Source of the DNA: Pseudomonas frederiksbergensis
GTDB taxonomy: Bacteria; Pseudomonadota; Gammaproteobacteria; Pseudomonadales; Pseudomonadaceae
Assembly: GCF_001952935.1 (NCBI RefSeq)
Contig: NZ_CP018319.1
Coordinates: 5,662,001 to 5,726,000, forward strand
Direction: 5' to 3'
Length of the DNA stretch: 64,000 bases
Positions 17,922 through 26,595 of the stretch are shown here, one piece after another. Both the position numbers and the translations under genes were made by a program. Every line of letters begins with the position of its first letter. Positions within the stretch are counted from its first letter, which is position 1. The notes under the pieces were generated by a model. That model did no database searches, was not told where the DNA came from, and was given only the letters and a program-made list of their open reading frames with translations.

Positions 17922-19103
17922 CTAAAGCGGCAGACAAACGCGAAACAAGGCGCCTTCGCCAATTTGGCTTTCGACGGTAATGGAACCGCCATGGGCGGCC
18001 ACAATCTGCTCGGAAATAAACAACCCCAGGCCCAACCCCGCGACTGCGTGTTTGGCCGTGACGCGTTCGAACTGCTGGAAAATACGCATCTGGTTCTCTT
18101 CGTCGATGCCGATCCCTGAATCGCGCACTTCCACCCAAGCCTGATCGCTCTCACTGTACACCCTAACGGTGATCGGGCTCTTGGCGCCGTAGCGCAAAGC
18201 ATTGGTCAGCAGGTTTGAAATCACCTGTTCAATGCGAAATTCGTCCCAACTGCCCACCACGGGTTGCTCGGCTTCCAGGGTGACCGAGGACTCGGCAGCA
18301 TCGATCTGCGGGGCAAAGTTCTGCAACAAGTCGCGGACCAGCGCCGATAAATCGAAGCGCGTTGGTCGGATCGACAACTTGCCGGTGCGAATGCGCGACA
18401 CATCGAGCATGTCCTCGATCAAGCGGATCAGGCTTTTGATCTGCCGCTCGTCGCGATCGACCATCGCGTGCATTTTGTCCAGGGTGAACGCCGCCGCGTT
18501 GTCCCGGGCCAGGTGCATCTTGCGCAATTGGGTTTCGAGGATCAGGCCATTGAGCGGCGTGCGGACTTCGTGGGCGACGATGGACATGAAGTCATCACGC
18601 ATGCGCACCGCTTGCTCCAGTTCCAGTTGGGTACTCTGTAACTGCTTGAGCAATGCTTCCTGCTCGCGACGGCTTTGCTCCAGCTCTTCGACCTGCTGTT
18701 TCATCGCCTTGCTTTGGCGAAACAGTTCGACGAACACGTTGACCTTGCTCTTGACCGCATGGATATCCAGCGGCTTGTAGAGGAAATCCACGGCGCCGCT
18801 TTCATAGCCCTTGAACGCGTAGTTCAGCTCGCGACCGCCCGCACTGACGAACACGATCGGAATGTTCTTGGTCTTTTCCGTGCCGCGCATCAGCTCGGCC
18901 AGTTCGAAGCCGTTCATGCCAGGCATCTGCACATCGAGAATGGCCATGGCGAACTCGTGTTGCAGCAACAGCGACAAGGCCTCGTCGGCGGACAAGGCTT
19001 TGTAGACGATACGGTCTTCGCGCTTGATCAGCGCTTCGAGCGCCAACAAGTTCTCCGGTAGATCGTCGACGATCAGCAATTTGGCCTGGATAGTACTTAG
19101 CAT
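17922..19103 (-). CDS. Receiver-histidine kinase (REC-HisKA-HATPase)
   Basis: This soluble kinase of 393 residues has its receiver at the N-terminus, so it is probably itself switched by phosphorylation. REC spans about 8-120 with phospho-acceptor Asp57 (AILDVQMPG). A coiled coil (about 130-168) precedes HisKA with His178 (IVAHEVRTPLNG), and HATPase_c has NLLTNALRYGA, DSGIGI and GLGLGLFIS. The start overlaps the 3' end of the CheB-like gene by 7 bases, so translation is coupled. It is the fourth gene of the operon that begins at 23993. The upstream three-receiver kinase is the obvious candidate to phosphorylate its receiver (inference). Confidence 0.92.
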   Translation of the reverse strand: MLSTIQAKLLIVDDLPENLLALEALIKREDRIVYKALSADEALSLLLQHEFAMAILDVQMPGMNGFELAELMRGTEKTKNIPIVFVSAGGRELNYAFKGYESGAVDFLYKPLDIHAVKSKVNVFVELFRQSKAMKQQVEELEQSRREQEALLKQLQSTQLELEQAVRMRDDFMSIVAHEVRTPLNGLILETQLRKMHLARDNAAAFTLDKMHAMVDRDERQIKSLIRLIEDMLDVSRIRTGKLSIRPTRFDLSALVRDLLQNFAPQIDAAESSVTLEAEQPVVGSWDEFRIEQVISNLLTNALRYGAKSPITVRVYSESDQAWVEVRDSGIGIDEENQMRIFQQFERVTAKHAVAGLGLGLFISEQIVAAHGGSITVESQIGEGALFRVCLPL

Positions 19104-19690
19104 GCGATTCGTTCCAGCTCGACAAGCAGACGGCCGATGCCGCGAATAGGGAGGATATGGTCCGGCTGGTGTATATCAAGCGCCGCCCGGGGCATGGTCG
19201 CGACCTGGGCTTCGTCCGGGTCCTGAACGATGGTCATGCCTCCACGACGCTTGACCTGGGCCAGGCCAAGGGCGCCATCACGGTTGGCACCGGTCAACAA
19301 CACCGCAGCCAGGGCTGAACCGTAGGCATCGGCAGCCGACTCGAACAGGTAATCGATGGCCGGTCGCGAATAATGCACGCGGGCTTCCAGGCTCAAGGAA
19401 AAACTGCGGTCCTGCTCCACCGACAGGTGATAACCCGGAGCCGCGAAATACAGCGTTCCCGCTTCGACCAGCGTCTTGTCGCAGGCTTCCCGTACTGGCA
19501 TGGCCACGCGCCGTGCGAACACCTCGACCAGATGACTGCGGCGTCCGTCCGGCAAGTGCAAAACCACAATGATTGGCAGTTTGAAGCCTTCTCGCAGTGG
19601 GCCGAGGATACTCAGCAACGCTTCCACTCCGCCGGCCGAGGCGCCGATCACAATAGCCTCAATAGAAGGCAGATCCGCTGCACTGTTCAT
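19097..19690 (-). CDS. CheB-type methylesterase domain protein without receiver
   Basis: This 197-residue protein consists only of the CheB catalytic domain. The Ser-His-Asp triad can be assigned to Ser18 in GASAGG, His45 in VVLHLPDG and Asp138 in LLTGANRDGA. Chemotaxis CheB normally has an N-terminal receiver that controls activity; none is present. The ATG at 19690 overlaps the cheR stop (ATGA). The operon has no chemoreceptor or CheA/CheW gene, so the substrate may be another methylated protein or a neighbouring kinase rather than a chemoreceptor. Pairing with CheR gives a methylation and demethylation cycle. Confidence 0.9.
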   Translation of the reverse strand: MNSAADLPSIEAIVIGASAGGVEALLSILGPLREGFKLPIIVVLHLPDGRRSHLVEVFARRVAMPVREACDKTLVEAGTLYFAAPGYHLSVEQDRSFSLSLEARVHYSRPAIDYLFESAADAYGSALAAVLLTGANRDGALGLAQVKRRGGMTIVQDPDEAQVATMPRAALDIHQPDHILPIRGIGRLLVELERIAC

Positions 19691-20502
19691 GATTTTCGGT
19701 AGACCCGTTCTTGTTTGACCAACGGTTCGAACTGATTGCCGTAAGACGAGAAATCCGGGGTTTCCTTGCTGCCCAGCACCAGAAATCCTCGATGGCAAAG
19801 GGAATCATGGAACAAACCGAAAGCACGATCCTGAAGCTTTTTATTGAAATAAATCAAAACATTACGGCACGAAATCAATTGAGTTTCTGAAAAGACACTG
19901 TCAGTCGCCAGGCTGTGATCGGCGAAGGTCACGTTCTCACACAGGGACTTGTCGAAAATGGCGTAACCGTAAGCCGCTGTGTAGTAGTCGGCGAACGAAC
20001 GCTGGCCACCTGCCTGCTGGTAGTTATGAGTGTAGGCGCGGACATTCTCCATCGAGAATATCCCTTGCTTGGCTTTATCCAGCGAGCGCGGATTGATGTC
20101 GGTGGCGTAAATGATGGTGCGATCGAGCAAGCCTTCTTCGCGCAGCAGAATGGCCATCGAATAGACCTCTTCACCGGTGCTGCAACCGGCGATCCAGATC
20201 TTGATCGAGGGGTAAGTCTTGAGCAGCGGCACCACTTCCCTGCGTATCGCCAGGAAATGCGAAGGGTCGCGGAACATTTCGCTGACCGGGATCGTCAGCA
20301 GTTGCAACAACTGCATGAATGCCATCGGGTCGTGCAGGACCTTATCCTGCAACGCTGAAATGGTCGTGCACTCGAACTGGCTCAACGCGTGATTGACCCG
20401 GCGCTTGATCGAAGCGCCGGAGTAATCGCGAAAGTCATAGCTGTATTTGAGGTAGATCGCCTCGATCAACAAGCGCAATTCGATTTCGGTGTTCTTTTCC
20501 AC
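19687..20502 (-). CDS. CheR-type protein-glutamate methyltransferase
   Basis: This is an S-adenosylmethionine-dependent methyltransferase of 271 residues. The N-terminal helical domain carries SGASIKRRV. The Rossmann domain has the SAM motif WIAGCSTGEEVYSMA, then YATDIN and the CRNVLIYF stretch typical of CheR. No TPR or CheB fusion is present. I choose the GTG at 20502, whose first base is the last base of the kinase stop (TAGTG); an in-frame GTG at 20529 would overlap the kinase by 28 bases. Its tight coupling to a membrane kinase upstream and a receiver-less CheB downstream suggests a methylation-based adaptation module separate from flagellar chemotaxis. Confidence 0.9.
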   Translation of the reverse strand: MEKNTEIELRLLIEAIYLKYSYDFRDYSGASIKRRVNHALSQFECTTISALQDKVLHDPMAFMQLLQLLTIPVSEMFRDPSHFLAIRREVVPLLKTYPSIKIWIAGCSTGEEVYSMAILLREEGLLDRTIIYATDINPRSLDKAKQGIFSMENVRAYTHNYQQAGGQRSFADYYTAAYGYAIFDKSLCENVTFADHSLATDSVFSETQLISCRNVLIYFNKKLQDRAFGLFHDSLCHRGFLVLGSKETPDFSSYGNQFEPLVKQERVYRKS

Positions 20503-23500
20503 TAAATGCGTTCCATCTTCGGCAACCACACGCGAATCAGCGAGAACAGGCGATCCAGGTCGATGGGCTTGGCCAGGTAATCGTTGGAGCCCGCTTGCAA
20601 GCAGCGCTCCTGATCGTCCTTCATGGCCTTGGCCGTCACCGCAATGATCGGCAGCTTGCGCCAGCGCGGGTCCTTGCGGATCTCGATGGTGGCTTCGAAA
20701 CCATCCATTTCCGGCATCATCACGTCCATCAACACCAGATCGATGTCCTCGACTTCATTCAGTCTTTCAATCGCTTCACGACCGTTGCGACCGATGACCA
20801 CGACTGCACCCTTTTGCTCCAGGGCACTGGTGAGGGCGAAGATGTTGCGCACATCGTCGTCCACCAGCAGCACCTTGCGACCCTCGAAAACCTTGTCGCG
20901 ACTGCGCGCGGTCTTGAGCATCCTCTGGCGTTCATGGGACAACCTGGATTCGACTTTGTGCAGAAAGAGTGTGACCTCATCCAGCAAACGCTCTGGCGAA
21001 CGTGCGCCCTTGATGATGATCGAGCGCGAATACTTGCGCAGCTCGGCCTCTTCGTCCCGGGTCAGGTTGCGTCCGGTGTAGACGATCACTGGTGGGAAGG
21101 AGCAGATATCTTCCGTGGACATGCGCTTGAGCAAGTCGTTGCCGAGCATGTCCGGCAGTTTCAGGTCGATGATCATGCAATCGAAAATCGTCGTACGCAG
21201 CAGGTCCAGCGCATCTTGTGCCAGGCCAACGGCAGTGATCTCGATGTCCTCGTCGCCGATCAGCCGGGCAATGCTGTCGCGCTGCAGGTCATCGTCTTCG
21301 ACCAGCAGGACGCGTTTGACTTTCTGGGTCAGCTTGGCCTCAAGGCGGGCAAACACGTCCTTGAGCTCTTCTCGGGTAGTCGGCTTGACCGCGTAACCGA
21401 TAGCGCCCATGTGCATTGCGGCTTCGACCCGGTCTTCCACGGAAATCACATGCACCGGGATATGCCGGGTTTCAGCGTGTTCCTTCAGACGCTGCAACAC
21501 AGTCAACCCGGAATGATCCGGCAGACGCATGTCCAGCAGAATGGCGTCCGGGATGAATTCCCTGGCCAGGTCGTAACCTTCGTCCGCCCCGTGCGCCACC
21601 AGGCACTGATAACCCAGCTCATGGGCCAGGTCGTACAGGATATTGGCGAAGTTCGGCTCGTCTTCCACCACCAGAATGCAACGCGTGGCAAATGGCGCTT
21701 TGGTGCGATCATCGTCGAAGCGTGGAATATCGATTTCGGCGATCAGCGGTACCCGCGCAGCGGGCGTCACTCTTGGGGTCATGGCAACCGGGGTGGCTCT
21801 CAGCGGTTCGACAGGTTCTTCGCCCGGTTCAACGTATTGCTGCGGCAACACCAGGGTGAACACACTGCCCTGCCCCGGTTCGCTGGTGACGCTGATGGAG
21901 CCGCCGAGCAAGGCGGCCAGGTCACGGGAAATCGACAAGCCAAGGCCGGTGCCGCCATAACGGCGATTAGTGGTGCCATCGGCCTGGCGGAAGGCTTCGA
22001 AAATACTGTCCTGCTGATCCGCGGCAATGCCAATCCCCGAATCGCGAATGATAAAGGCAATACCGTCGGCAGGCTGACTGGCAACTGTCAGGCTGACCTC
22101 GCCTTTTTCAGTGAATTTCACCGCGTTGGACAACAGGTTCTTGATCACCTGCTCCAGACGCTGGCGGTCGGTGAAGATCATCATCGGCGCACCGGCCTGC
22201 ACTTCGACCTGGAAATGCAGTTTCTTATCGGTGGCCAAGGGCTGGAACATCTCGCGTAACCCATCCACCAGTCGCGCGACGCTGGTGTTCTCCGGCCGCA
22301 TTTCGAGCTTGCCGGCCTCGACCTTGGAAATATCGAGAATGTCGTTGATCAAGTTGAGCAGATCATTGCCGGCAGAATAGATCGACTCGGCAAACTTGAC
22401 CTGCTCGGCGCTGAGGTTTTCCTGGGGGTTTTCCGCCAGCAACTTGGCCAGGATCAACGAACTGTTCAGCGGCGTGCGCAACTCGTGGGACATGTTGGCA
22501 AGGAATTCAGACTTGTACTTGCTCGAGCGCTGCAACTCTTCGGCGCGCTCTTCGAGCTGGTGCTGGGCCTGATTGAGCTCGGTATTTTTCTTGTCCATGG
22601 CGTCGCGCTGATCCGCCAGGATCAACGCCTGTTCGGCGAGCTGCTCATTGGTTTGTTCAAGCTCGACCTGCTGGGTCTCCAGATGAGCCTGGGATTCCTT
22701 GAGAATCCGCGACTGCTCTTCCAGCTCTTCGTTGGCGGTCTTGAGTTCTTCCTGCTGGACTTGCAGCTCTTCATTGAGCTGCTGGGTTTCAGCCAGCACT
22801 TCTTGCAGGCGCTGGCGATAGCGAGCGGCCTCGATGGAGGTGCCTATGTTGCCGGCAATCAGTTCAAGCAATTCGACATCGCGATCCATCAGCGGGCGCA
22901 GGAAACCCAGTTCGATCACACCGTTGACCCGATCATCGTCACTGGTCGGCACCACCAGCACACTGTGCGGCAAACCCTCGCCCAGGCCGGAGCTGACCTT
23001 GAAGTAACCATCCGGGACGTCATCGAGACGGATCAAGCGAGCCTGGTGCGCAACCTGGCCGACAATGCCTTCATCGCTGTAAATCTGCTGTTCGCGCGCT
23101 TCCTGCTCGCGGGAGAAACCGTAAGAGGCAATGCGCTTGAGACCGCCATGTTCTTCGCGGACATAAATGGCGGCTACGGCGGTGCCCAGGTACTGCGCGC
23201 AGAACTGCAGAATGTTGCGGCCCAGCAGATTCAGCGACAGTTGCCCCAGCACTTGTTCGGCCAGTTCAGTCTGGCCATTGCGCAGCCAGGCCTGCTGTTC
23301 CAGACGCTGGGCACTGGCCTGTTGCCCGGCGAGGTTGGCGCTGTAACTTTGCGAAAGGTTGAGCAGATCCCGACGACCAATGTAGGCCAGCAAGGCGCTG
23401 ATCCCGGCGATGAACAACAGGTAAAGGCTGATGCTCCAGATCGTGGTACTGCGCACTTCTTCGTTGCGCGTGGTGCGCAACTGTTGCTCCATGTCGATCA

Positions 23501-23993
23501 CGTCTTCGAATTGCTTGCGGATCTCATCGGTCAGCCGCTTGCCGCGTCCGGCCTTGACCGCGCTGCGGTAATCACCGCTGGATCGTTGCAATTCAATTAG
23601 GGTCTGCGCGTAAGCGGCCCACTCATTCTGCAAGGCCTGGAGCCGGTGCAGACGGTCGGTCTGCACCGGGTTGTCCGCGGTCAGGTCGAGCAAGGTTTTG
23701 AGGGCCACTGCAATTCGCGGCTTGGCCGTTTCGTAGGGTTCAAGGAAGTGCTCGTCGCCAGTCAGCAGGAAGCCGCGCATTCCGGTTTCCAGATCGACGG
23801 TCAGTTTGATCGACTCATTGGCGTTATTGATCACCCGGTCGGTGTGCTCGACCCACTGGGTCACCGACAGCAGGTAAGTGATCAGCGAAACAAAGAACAG
23901 TGCACTGAGCGCGCCGACCCCTAATGGCAGGCTGACGTTACGGCTCAGGAGTTTACGGAATCGTTGCTCATCAACCGAAGACGCGGATGTCAT
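20502..23993 (-). CDS. Membrane hybrid histidine kinase: CHASE3-GAF-HisKA-HATPase-three receivers
   Basis: This large sensor kinase of 1163 residues is the first gene of a kinase-CheR-CheB-kinase operon. Two membrane segments (about 27-45 and 185-205) bracket a periplasmic CHASE3 domain (LETGMRGFLLTGDEHFLEP). A GAF domain (about 250-390) and a long Gln/Glu-rich coiled coil (390-490) follow. HisKA has His503 (NMSHELRTPLN) and HATPase_c has GGTGLGLSIS. Three receivers each keep the phospho-acceptor: LLDMRLPDHSG, MIIDLKLPDMLG and LVLMDVMMPEMDG. The ATG at 23993 has AAGG upstream; the longer frame to 24185 was rejected because its extra 64 residues look non-coding. No HPt domain is present, so relay to other receivers would need a separate HPt protein or reverse transfer. 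Confidence 0.92.
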   Translation of the reverse strand: MTSASSVDEQRFRKLLSRNVSLPLGVGALSALFFVSLITYLLSVTQWVEHTDRVINNANESIKLTVDLETGMRGFLLTGDEHFLEPYETAKPRIAVALKTLLDLTADNPVQTDRLHRLQALQNEWAAYAQTLIELQRSSGDYRSAVKAGRGKRLTDEIRKQFEDVIDMEQQLRTTRNEEVRSTTIWSISLYLLFIAGISALLAYIGRRDLLNLSQSYSANLAGQQASAQRLEQQAWLRNGQTELAEQVLGQLSLNLLGRNILQFCAQYLGTAVAAIYVREEHGGLKRIASYGFSREQEAREQQIYSDEGIVGQVAHQARLIRLDDVPDGYFKVSSGLGEGLPHSVLVVPTSDDDRVNGVIELGFLRPLMDRDVELLELIAGNIGTSIEAARYRQRLQEVLAETQQLNEELQVQQEELKTANEELEEQSRILKESQAHLETQQVELEQTNEQLAEQALILADQRDAMDKKNTELNQAQHQLEERAEELQRSSKYKSEFLANMSHELRTPLNSSLILAKLLAENPQENLSAEQVKFAESIYSAGNDLLNLINDILDISKVEAGKLEMRPENTSVARLVDGLREMFQPLATDKKLHFQVEVQAGAPMMIFTDRQRLEQVIKNLLSNAVKFTEKGEVSLTVASQPADGIAFIIRDSGIGIAADQQDSIFEAFRQADGTTNRRYGGTGLGLSISRDLAALLGGSISVTSEPGQGSVFTLVLPQQYVEPGEEPVEPLRATPVAMTPRVTPAARVPLIAEIDIPRFDDDRTKAPFATRCILVVEDEPNFANILYDLAHELGYQCLVAHGADEGYDLAREFIPDAILLDMRLPDHSGLTVLQRLKEHAETRHIPVHVISVEDRVEAAMHMGAIGYAVKPTTREELKDVFARLEAKLTQKVKRVLLVEDDDLQRDSIARLIGDEDIEITAVGLAQDALDLLRTTIFDCMIIDLKLPDMLGNDLLKRMSTEDICSFPPVIVYTGRNLTRDEEAELRKYSRSIIIKGARSPERLLDEVTLFLHKVESRLSHERQRMLKTARSRDKVFEGRKVLLVDDDVRNIFALTSALEQKGAVVVIGRNGREAIERLNEVEDIDLVLMDVMMPEMDGFEATIEIRKDPRWRKLPIIAVTAKAMKDDQERCLQAGSNDYLAKPIDLDRLFSLIRVWLPKMERI

Positions 23994-24254
23994 GGGGGAA
24001 ACCTTGTCGAACTGTTGAAAACCAAGGAGTTTGCCCCAAAAGCGCCGGCTTGATCCAATTTTCTGACACCTTTTCGCGCAAAATCCCACATTCAACTGCT
24101 CCACTGCCAAGGAGCGGTTATCCTTGCCAACGCTTGTGTGACTATTCTTTTTTCTACCGCGTGGGAACTTGTCGGGTTCCGTCACTTACTCAAGCAAGAG
24201 CCCGGCGATTTCGATCGACCGACCACCCGCGCATTCAACCTCTGAGAACCCACT

Positions 24255-24614
24255 ATGTCCGCCACCGCATCCATCATCCTTGTAGTCGAAGACGACCCCA
24301 TCGTGCGCATGCTGATTGTCGATGTGCTGGAGGAACTCGAGTTCAAGGTGCTCGAGGCCGATGGCAGCGAACAGGCGCTGGAGTTTCTCAACGATGAAGA
24401 CCAGTACATCGATTTGATGATGACCGACGTTGGGTTGCCAGTAATGGACGGCCGTGAACTGGCCACCCAGGCCCGGATGCTGCGCCCCGAGCTGCCCATC
24501 CTGTTTGCCAGCGGTTATGCCGAAAGTATTGATGTGCCCGAAGGTATGCACGTGATCGGCAAACCGTTTTCCATTGATCAGTTGCGCGACAAGGTCAAAG
24601 GCATGCTGGCCTGA
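24255..24614 (+). CDS. Single-domain response regulator
   Basis: This is a stand-alone CheY/FixJ-like receiver of 119 residues with VVEDDPIVR, phospho-acceptor Asp in LMMTDVGLPVMDG, switch residue in LFASGYAES and Lys in VIGKPFS. It is transcribed away from the three-receiver kinase, with about 260 bases between the starts, so the two could share a divergent control region. The 3' end of this gene has a decayed second copy downstream of the next gene (26304-26394), evidence of an old duplication or insertion event. The output partner is unknown. Confidence 0.9.
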   Translation: MSATASIILVVEDDPIVRMLIVDVLEELEFKVLEADGSEQALEFLNDEDQYIDLMMTDVGLPVMDGRELATQARMLRPELPILFASGYAESIDVPEGMHVIGKPFSIDQLRDKVKGMLA

Positions 24615-24775
24615 GAGTTGTTTGGGGCTGTGGCCCCTCCACTTCTGCATAAACCGACGCAAGGCTGCATTTTTCGGCGTTTTTCGGCTCTGACCTGTCA
24701 ACTCTGACAGTAGAAAAGGCCGCCCGCCTGGCGTTTGATTGGACCGGTGATTCCCACTCATAAGGAACCGAGTCC

Positions 24776-26281
24776 ATGCCGAATCAAACCGAACGCTACG
24801 CCCATTATTTGAAAATCAGCGGATTGTTGCTGATGCTCATCGCCGGATATGGTTGCCAGTCAGCCTCTTCCGACAATCCCCAGCACTGCTTTGAACAGAG
24901 CGGACAGGCGTTCAGCGAAGTATTGAGCTGCTATCGCAAAGCCGAAGCGACGCAACCGCTGCGCTACATCAGTAAGGGGCAAGAGCAACAGCCCGGCGTC
25001 AACATCCGGCGCTTCGAGCTGAGGTCACAATCCTGGAGCCAGGGCGGTAAAGTCGCCCCGGCAGACTGGATTCATGGAGTCGACCTGTACATTCCCGACA
25101 ACGTCAAGGGTACGCGTGCCGTGCTGGTCGCTAACGACGGCGTCAATAATCCTTTGCCCGGAGAGTCTCCGGGAGCACCCAACAACTTTTCGAAGCAAAC
25201 ACTGCTCAACATTGCCCGGCAAACCGGCTTGATCGTAGTGGCTGTCAGCAATGTCCCCAACCAGTATTTGACCTACAGCGATGACGGCGTGCCGCGCACG
25301 GAAGATGGCAGCGTTGCCCACAGCTGGAAACTATTCATGCAGGCCCCGGAACAACAGCCTTTTATGTCACTGCATGTGCCGATGATGGAAGCGCTGGTCA
25401 AGGCCATGGACCTGACGCAAAAGGAAACGCAGCCAGGCCAGGTGGTGAGTTTTCTTGCCACCGGCGCGTCGAAACGCGGTTGGGCGGTATGGCTGTCCGC
25501 CCTTTCGGACTCACGCGTCGATAGCATCGTGCCGTTTGTCATAGACGTCTTGAACACGGACAAAGTGTTCGACCAGACGTTTCTGGCTTACGGCGGTAAC
25601 TGGCCTCTGGCGTACATCGACTACTACTCGCAAGGCGTGATTGCCCAACGCAAGAGCGAGCCGTTCAAGAAGTTGCTGCAAGTCGAAGATCCAATGAACT
25701 ATCGAAATCTATCCGGCTACATCGACCGCATGAAGATCCCGAAATACATCGTCAACGCCAGTGGCGATGACTTCTTCATCCCGGATGCTTCGCGCCAGTA
25801 TCTTGCGGATCTGCCGGGGGACAATACACTTCGGGTCATTCCCAACGCCGCCCACGATGTGCGGGCGTTTGTTGAAGCGAACCTGATTCCTTACATCAAG
25901 CGGCGGCAGACCGGCCATACCGCGCCGAGGTTAAAGGCACAGGAACAGCATCTGGACGCCACATCAACCCAGTTGCAGCTGACCTTGTCCGAAATGCCAA
26001 TCAGGATGACCCGGTGGACAGCCCACAACCCAAAGGCCCGGGACTTCAGGTACAACTGCGGCGTGCGCTACACCGAAGCACAGTTGCCGGCCTCAACGGA
26101 AGTCCATGCGACTCTCCGTGCTCCCAAGATGGGTTGGAGCGCAGAGTTCTTCGAGGCTGAGTACGCAGACGGCGTTGTCGAAACGACAATGGTCAAGATT
26201 CTTCCGGATACGTATCCGAATCAGGCACCACCCGCCGATGGAGCGTTTTGCAGAACACTACCCGCCACCCTGGGTCAGTGA
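24776..26281 (+). CDS. PhoPQ-activated (PqaA-type) lipoprotein, alpha/beta-hydrolase-like
   Basis: This 501-residue exported protein belongs to the PhoPQ-activated pathogenicity-related (PqaA) family. It has a lipoprotein signal (LLMLIAGYGCQS, Cys near residue 27). The body resembles an alpha/beta hydrolase: GASKRGWAVWLS holds the nucleophile-elbow-like Ser, PKYIVNASGDDFFIPD a candidate Asp, and NAAHDV a candidate His. The biochemical activity is not established; the Salmonella relative is PhoP-regulated and linked to antimicrobial-peptide resistance. The ATG at 24776 follows AAGGA. It lies between an intact receiver gene and a decayed copy of that gene's 3' end. Confidence 0.85.
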   Translation: MPNQTERYAHYLKISGLLLMLIAGYGCQSASSDNPQHCFEQSGQAFSEVLSCYRKAEATQPLRYISKGQEQQPGVNIRRFELRSQSWSQGGKVAPADWIHGVDLYIPDNVKGTRAVLVANDGVNNPLPGESPGAPNNFSKQTLLNIARQTGLIVVAVSNVPNQYLTYSDDGVPRTEDGSVAHSWKLFMQAPEQQPFMSLHVPMMEALVKAMDLTQKETQPGQVVSFLATGASKRGWAVWLSALSDSRVDSIVPFVIDVLNTDKVFDQTFLAYGGNWPLAYIDYYSQGVIAQRKSEPFKKLLQVEDPMNYRNLSGYIDRMKIPKYIVNASGDDFFIPDASRQYLADLPGDNTLRVIPNAAHDVRAFVEANLIPYIKRRQTGHTAPRLKAQEQHLDATSTQLQLTLSEMPIRMTRWTAHNPKARDFRYNCGVRYTEAQLPASTEVHATLRAPKMGWSAEFFEAEYADGVVETTMVKILPDTYPNQAPPADGAFCRTLPATLGQ

Positions 26282-26303
26282 ATCAAGACACGAAAATCTC
26301 GAC

Positions 26304-26394
26304 CGCTTTGCTCAGGGGGTTGTCGTGTTTCCTTGACTGCACGTGACTGACAAACCGTTTTCCACTGATCAGTAGCGAAATAAAGTCAAATGCA
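26304..26394 (+). pseudogene. Decayed fragment of a response-regulator 3' end
   Basis: Bases 26340-26394 align without gaps to 24549-24603 in the intact receiver gene at 45 of 55 positions. Translation in the matching frame gives HVTDKPFSTDQ, a stop, then RNKVK, against HVIGKPFSIDQLRDKVK in the intact gene. A second stop lies just before the HV. Weaker similarity extends back to about 26304. It starts right after the PqaA-type gene and is clearly not expressed as a receiver. The rest of 26282-26595 is A+T-rich, presumably holds the promoter of the next gene, and shows no other gene. Confidence 0.75.
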
Positions 26395-26595
26395 CCATTT
26401 AAAACTCCAACAAACTACCTGGCCCTCTTGCCTGTTATAGCAAAGAGGTCTTCGCAGTCGAACAACATGACAACCCACTAACTACGCAATTATTCCAAAC
26501 AAATGCAATACACACTTACATACGTCGACTTGCCATCAATTAAATACTAAAAGAGGATACCTCAAACATACAACCCTGAAATAACTGGATTTACC

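Noticed and set aside
20595..22259. Forward ORF of 554 codons opposite the three-receiver kinase
   Set aside because: It is fully antisense to well-defined receiver and kinase domains and shows the shadow composition (His, Gln, Val, Asp rich).
24632..24645. Terminator after the lone receiver gene (GGGGCTGTGGCCCC)
   Set aside because: The stem is short and no T run follows on the forward strand, so termination there is not supported.
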